Shown one piece after another: positions 52,633-55,066 of a stretch of 55,066 nt of DNA. The DNA is from Dehalococcoidia bacterium UBA1123 (GTDB lineage Bacteria > Chloroflexota > Dehalococcoidia > Lucifugimonadales > UBA1123), in contig DCAW01000005.1 of assembly GCA_002313895.1 (NCBI GenBank), positions 17,358 to 72,423 of the forward strand. The letters run 5' to 3'. The notes beneath the pieces were generated by a model, which did no database searches, was not told where the DNA came from, and saw nothing but the letters and a program-made list of their open reading frames with translations. The position numbers and the translations under genes were made by a program. Position 1 is the stretch's first letter. The number at the start of each line of letters is the position of its first letter.

Positions 52633-53919
52633 CTAGATCGCGCCCTCGGACCGGACTGATTGCAGCGCTCGCTCGTAGCTCTCTAGTGTCTCGTCGATGT
52701 CCTGCTCAGTGTGGGTCGATGAGAGAATGAAGCTAGTTGGCCCCCCCCAAATTCCTTCATTAACCGTCGCCTGTGCGAGCAGCGCGGTTGTATCGTCGCC
52801 AACGCCGATCATCATCGCCTGATCGCCTTCAGTGCAATATTCGTGGTCGCACTCATGGGCCACACCCAAACGCATGTGGACAATCGACGACACGCCGTAG
52901 GCGCACCCTGGAATCTCCATTCGCCCCATGATGTCGTTCAGGCCCATCTTCAAGTGTGCGGCTCTGGTATCTGCGATTTCGCCAATCGGTTCGTTCTTCA
53001 CGAGTTCCAGGGCCGCAACGCCGGCCGCCGCAGATAAAGGATTGGCGTTGAACGTGCCTGGATGAGCGATTCTGCCAGGAGCGATCGTGTCAATTATTTC
53101 AGCCCGTCCAGTCACACAGCCGCCATTCAGTCCGCCGGCCAGAATTTTCGCCATTCCAGTGAGATCAGGCGTGATGCCATAAAGCCCCTGGCATCCGCCA
53201 CGAGAGAATCGGAATCCACTCACCACTTCGTCGAATATCAGCATGACTCCACGGGACGTTGTGGCGTCTCGAAGGGCCTGGATAAATGAAGGCTGCATCA
53301 CCTGGTTGCCCTGGAACACGACAGCCGCGATGTCTCCACTCTCAAGCGCCTTCTCAACTGCGTCGATGTCGTACGGCAAAACGACCATCGTGTCGCGAAT
53401 TTCCTGAGGGATGCCGTTGTCGTCATTGTCGCCCGCTGCTCCGACGAATGGCGAGTCCGCCCAACCGTGGAATGCGTTTTCGAATTTAATGATTTTCGTT
53501 TTGCCCGAGTGGGTGCGGGCCATTCGGAATGCCATCATCATGGCTTCGGTGCCAGACGACACAAAACGCAATTTCTCGGCTGATGGAACCAACTCCTTGA
53601 CTAGATTGCCCCATTTGATCTCAAGCTCTGACGATGCGCTGAGGTGCGTGCCTTTAGCCAATTGATCCTGCACAGCTTTCACCACCTCGGGATTCGCCTG
53701 CCCGAGAATCATTGAGCCGTGACCGGTCCGATAGTCGATATACTCGTTGCCATCGACGTCCCACTTTCGAGGCCCAACACCGTGATCCATATACACACGG
53801 AACGGACCGAACTTCCGTCCGTCGTGTGTAACGCCGTCCGGGAATAAAGTCTCGGCTTCTTGGGACAGGGTCACGGATTTGGCATGCAGATCATGGAAAC
53901 GGTCATCAATCGCGGGCAT
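52633..53919 (-). CDS. Class III aminotransferase, glutamate-1-semialdehyde aminomutase-like
   Basis: A 428-residue PLP enzyme of the class III family, resembling glutamate-1-semialdehyde 2,1-aminomutase (HemL). Features: YIDYRTGHGSMILGQANPEVV, FVSSGTEAMMMAFRMARTHSGKTKIIKFENAFHGW, and LIFDEVVSGFRFSRGGCQGLYGITPDL with the cofactor-anchoring Asp. The catalytic Lys lies in GMAKILAGGLNGGCVTG near residue 263. Similar genes lie in catabolic contexts, so heme synthesis is not assured; a beta-amino or diamine transaminase/aminomutase is equally possible. Confidence 0.85.
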   Translation of the reverse strand: MPAIDDRFHDLHAKSVTLSQEAETLFPDGVTHDGRKFGPFRVYMDHGVGPRKWDVDGNEYIDYRTGHGSMILGQANPEVVKAVQDQLAKGTHLSASSELEIKWGNLVKELVPSAEKLRFVSSGTEAMMMAFRMARTHSGKTKIIKFENAFHGWADSPFVGAAGDNDDNGIPQEIRDTMVVLPYDIDAVEKALESGDIAAVVFQGNQVMQPSFIQALRDATTSRGVMLIFDEVVSGFRFSRGGCQGLYGITPDLTGMAKILAGGLNGGCVTGRAEIIDTIAPGRIAHPGTFNANPLSAAAGVAALELVKNEPIGEIADTRAAHLKMGLNDIMGRMEIPGCAYGVSSIVHMRLGVAHECDHEYCTEGDQAMMIGVGDDTTALLAQATVNEGIWGGPTSFILSSTHTEQDIDETLESYERALQSVRSEGAI

Positions 53920-54021
53920 GGCATCTCCTCGTCTAGGACTTCTCGGATTTCATGATTTCAGTCGCCGCGATTATAGCGCTTTGCTGGAAACCTATCAGCG
54001 CATGGAGATTCGCTGAAATCG

Positions 54022-54427
54022 CTAACTGCGTAGCCAGGGAGGGTACGTTATTCCGATAAGCAGTCCTTCTGGAGACAAGCGGCGTACAGTCGTCTGTCCC
54101 CTCGGTTCTGCCCTTGTGCCCTGTAGAATTTCCGAGCCCTTTGGCTTCATTTCGGAAATCGCTTCAGCCACATCCTCGACATCGAATTCGATTGTTCCTT
54201 GAGGAATCGGAACATCGGTCGGCCACTTCCTTGATCGAGCACGCTTCGAGCGGCGTCCAGAAGCGTCCAAAGCCTGAAGTGCTTGAGACCTTCCATTTCA
54301 TTCGTCGCCGTGTAGTCGCTCGCCTCTTCATATTCGAGCGGGGCGCCAAGCAGTTCCTTGTAAAAATTTTACTCTCGCCCAGATCAGTCACGATTGGGGC
54401 GAAACCAGCGACGAAATTACTGTTCAC
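54022..54427 (-). pseudogene. VOC (glyoxalase/bleomycin-resistance) gene with two frameshifts
   Basis: The protein begins near GTG 54427 as VNSNFVAGFAPIVTDLGESKIF. After a 1-nt shift near 54365 (in a TTTTTAC stretch) it continues KELLGAPLEYEEASDY then TATNEMEGLKHFRLWTLLD. After another shift near 54230 it reads RKWPTDVPIPQGTIEFDVED, VAEAISEMKPKGSEILQG and GQTTVRRLSPEGLLIGITYPPWL. Assembled, it is a clear ~135-residue VOC domain. All three frames are different, so no intact protein is made as written. Confidence 0.8.
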
Positions 54428-54695
54428 TTTCAGTTTCCAATTTTCCTGAGTTTTGTTGTCGATATGAGCAGAAATTTCCCGAACGAGGCAATGAAACTTC
54501 CAGAACACAGGAGTTAATAATAATCACATCGTTCAAAATGCTCCCAATTGCTTGAATATTTATGTTGTGTGTAACACCAGGTCTGTTGCGTATCATAAAT
54601 ATTAATATTTCCGTTAAACGACAGACTACGTGATCTCGTTGCATTTAATTTATTATTAAATGTATTACCACAATTTAAAGGATTGCGTTCTTAGA

Positions 54696-54724
54696 TTGAC
54701 AACGTCTGGCGGGTGCGATATATA
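54696..54724 (+). promoter_or_regulatory. Strong promoter before the terminal lipoprotein gene
   Basis: Perfect TTGACA (54696-54701) and TATATA (54719-54724) with 17-nt spacing. It implies a 5' leader of about 165 nt before the ATG at 54896; I found no recognisable riboswitch in it. The AT-rich stretch 54500-54695 has no gene. Confidence 0.7.
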
Positions 54725-54895
54725 TTGCGAATCGAATCTCGCGTATCGCCGACACCCAATTCATGTCCGAACACAATCGTCATCTTCAGAGACATATCGG
54801 TGAACTGAACGATGTGTCAGCACAAGAAGGAACGATGTAGCGGAATGCAATTAGCTCGGCCAACGGAATTTCAACAAACTGACAAGGAGACTGGT

Positions 54896-55066
54896 ATGAC
54901 GCTTTTATCTAGTATTGGAAGGGACAAGAAGATACTGCTTGTGATGGTCGCAAGCCTTATCGCGCTTATCGCTGTCGCATGTTCGAGCTCGGATGAGGGA
55001 ACTACCGCGCCAGCGGCTCCGGCTCCGGCGCCAGCAGCTCCGGCGCCAGCGGCTCCTGCGCCAGCG
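54896..55066 (+). CDS. Lipoprotein with Ala/Pro-rich linker (partial, runs off window)
   Basis: The first 57 codons of a gene starting at ATG 54896 with AAGGAGA upstream. It has a signal peptide ending VAC (ALIAVAC), followed by SSSDEG and repeated Ala-Pro units (APAAPAPAPA). In this kind of organism, lipoproteins with an AP linker are often solute-binding proteins of ABC or TRAP-like transporters, but the ligand-binding part lies outside the window. Confidence 0.8.
   Translation, partial: MTLLSSIGRDKKILLVMVASLIALIAVACSSSDEGTTAPAAPAPAPAAPAPAAPAPA

Noticed and set aside
55000..55066. Short tandem repeat near the right end as a possible CRISPR or DNA repeat.
   Set aside because: The repeats encode the Ala-Pro linker of a lipoprotein and have no spacers.
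1..55066. Insertion sequence, prophage, tRNA or rRNA.
   Set aside because: No transposase, integrase, terminal repeats, tRNA T-loop sequence or rRNA-like stretch was recognised by eye; a covariance search could still find a missed tRNA.

Overview
The window looks like a chromosomal stretch of a marine, SAR202-like Chloroflexota bacterium. This is inference from gene content. It carries a complete Alternative Complex III (ACIII) operon with ActB split into two polypeptides. It also carries the catabolic families typical of that group: an LLM flavin monooxygenase, an enolase-superfamily protein, a cyclase-type amidohydrolase, PhyH, MmgE/PrpD, acyl-CoA dehydrogenases, a sulfatase with its formylglycine-generating enzyme, and a BNR-repeat protein. 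No rRNA, tRNA, CRISPR array, transposase or phage gene was seen.

Layout. 1-1.3 kb: dienelactone hydrolase and a possible small membrane protein. 1.3-9.5 kb (minus strand): the eight-gene ACIII operon, with a consensus-like promoter, a strong terminator and a Crp/Fnr-like palindrome upstream. 9.7-14.7 kb: a four-gene catabolic operon (HpcH/HpaI aldolase, Abhydrolase_10, covalent-flavin amine oxidase, zinc alcohol dehydrogenase). 14.7-20 kb: a broken DUF192-like gene, a 1061-residue BNR/sortilin-like protein and a broken DUF4097 lipoprotein. 20-25.6 kb: LLM monooxygenase, metallophosphoesterase, rhodanese, arylsulfotransferase-like protein and a HEWMH metalloprotease-like membrane protein. 25.8-31.3 kb: phosphonoacetate-hydrolase-like enzyme, DinB, Ldh-family dehydrogenase, epimerase, IMPase and a broken SDR. 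31.3-33.2 kb: DUF402 and DAHP synthase with a leader. 33.3-38.5 kb: FGE plus sulfatase, a heavily broken PQQ-propeller lipoprotein and PhyH. 38.7-45 kb: GNAT, two acyl-CoA dehydrogenases, a frameshifted membrane protein, nitroreductase and MmgE/PrpD. 45-55 kb: SRPBCC, a signal-anchored protein, a truncated enolase, an OLD-like ATPase, SDR, cyclase, GSA-aminotransferase-like protein, a broken VOC gene and the start of an Ala/Pro-linker lipoprotein.

Three things stand out. (1) DAHP synthase, first enzyme of aromatic amino acid synthesis, is preceded by a consensus promoter, a 27-codon leader peptide with five Tyr and three Phe codons packed into residues 5-16, an 11-bp perfect antiterminator pairing and a 10-bp terminator with a U run. 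This has the full layout of a ribosome-mediated aromatic attenuator. (2) The two-domain rhodanese has an in-frame TGA exactly at the catalytic cysteine of its CxGGxRA loop, followed at once by a nested 7+7 bp hairpin with a GGC apical loop 17 nt from the TGA. It is a selenoprotein candidate, tempered by a 1-nt frameshift about 70 nt further on. (3) Seven other genes have clear frameshifts and/or internal stops, an unusual density among otherwise well-conserved genes. This implies either active gene decay or assembly error. The selenoprotein case has to be judged against that background.
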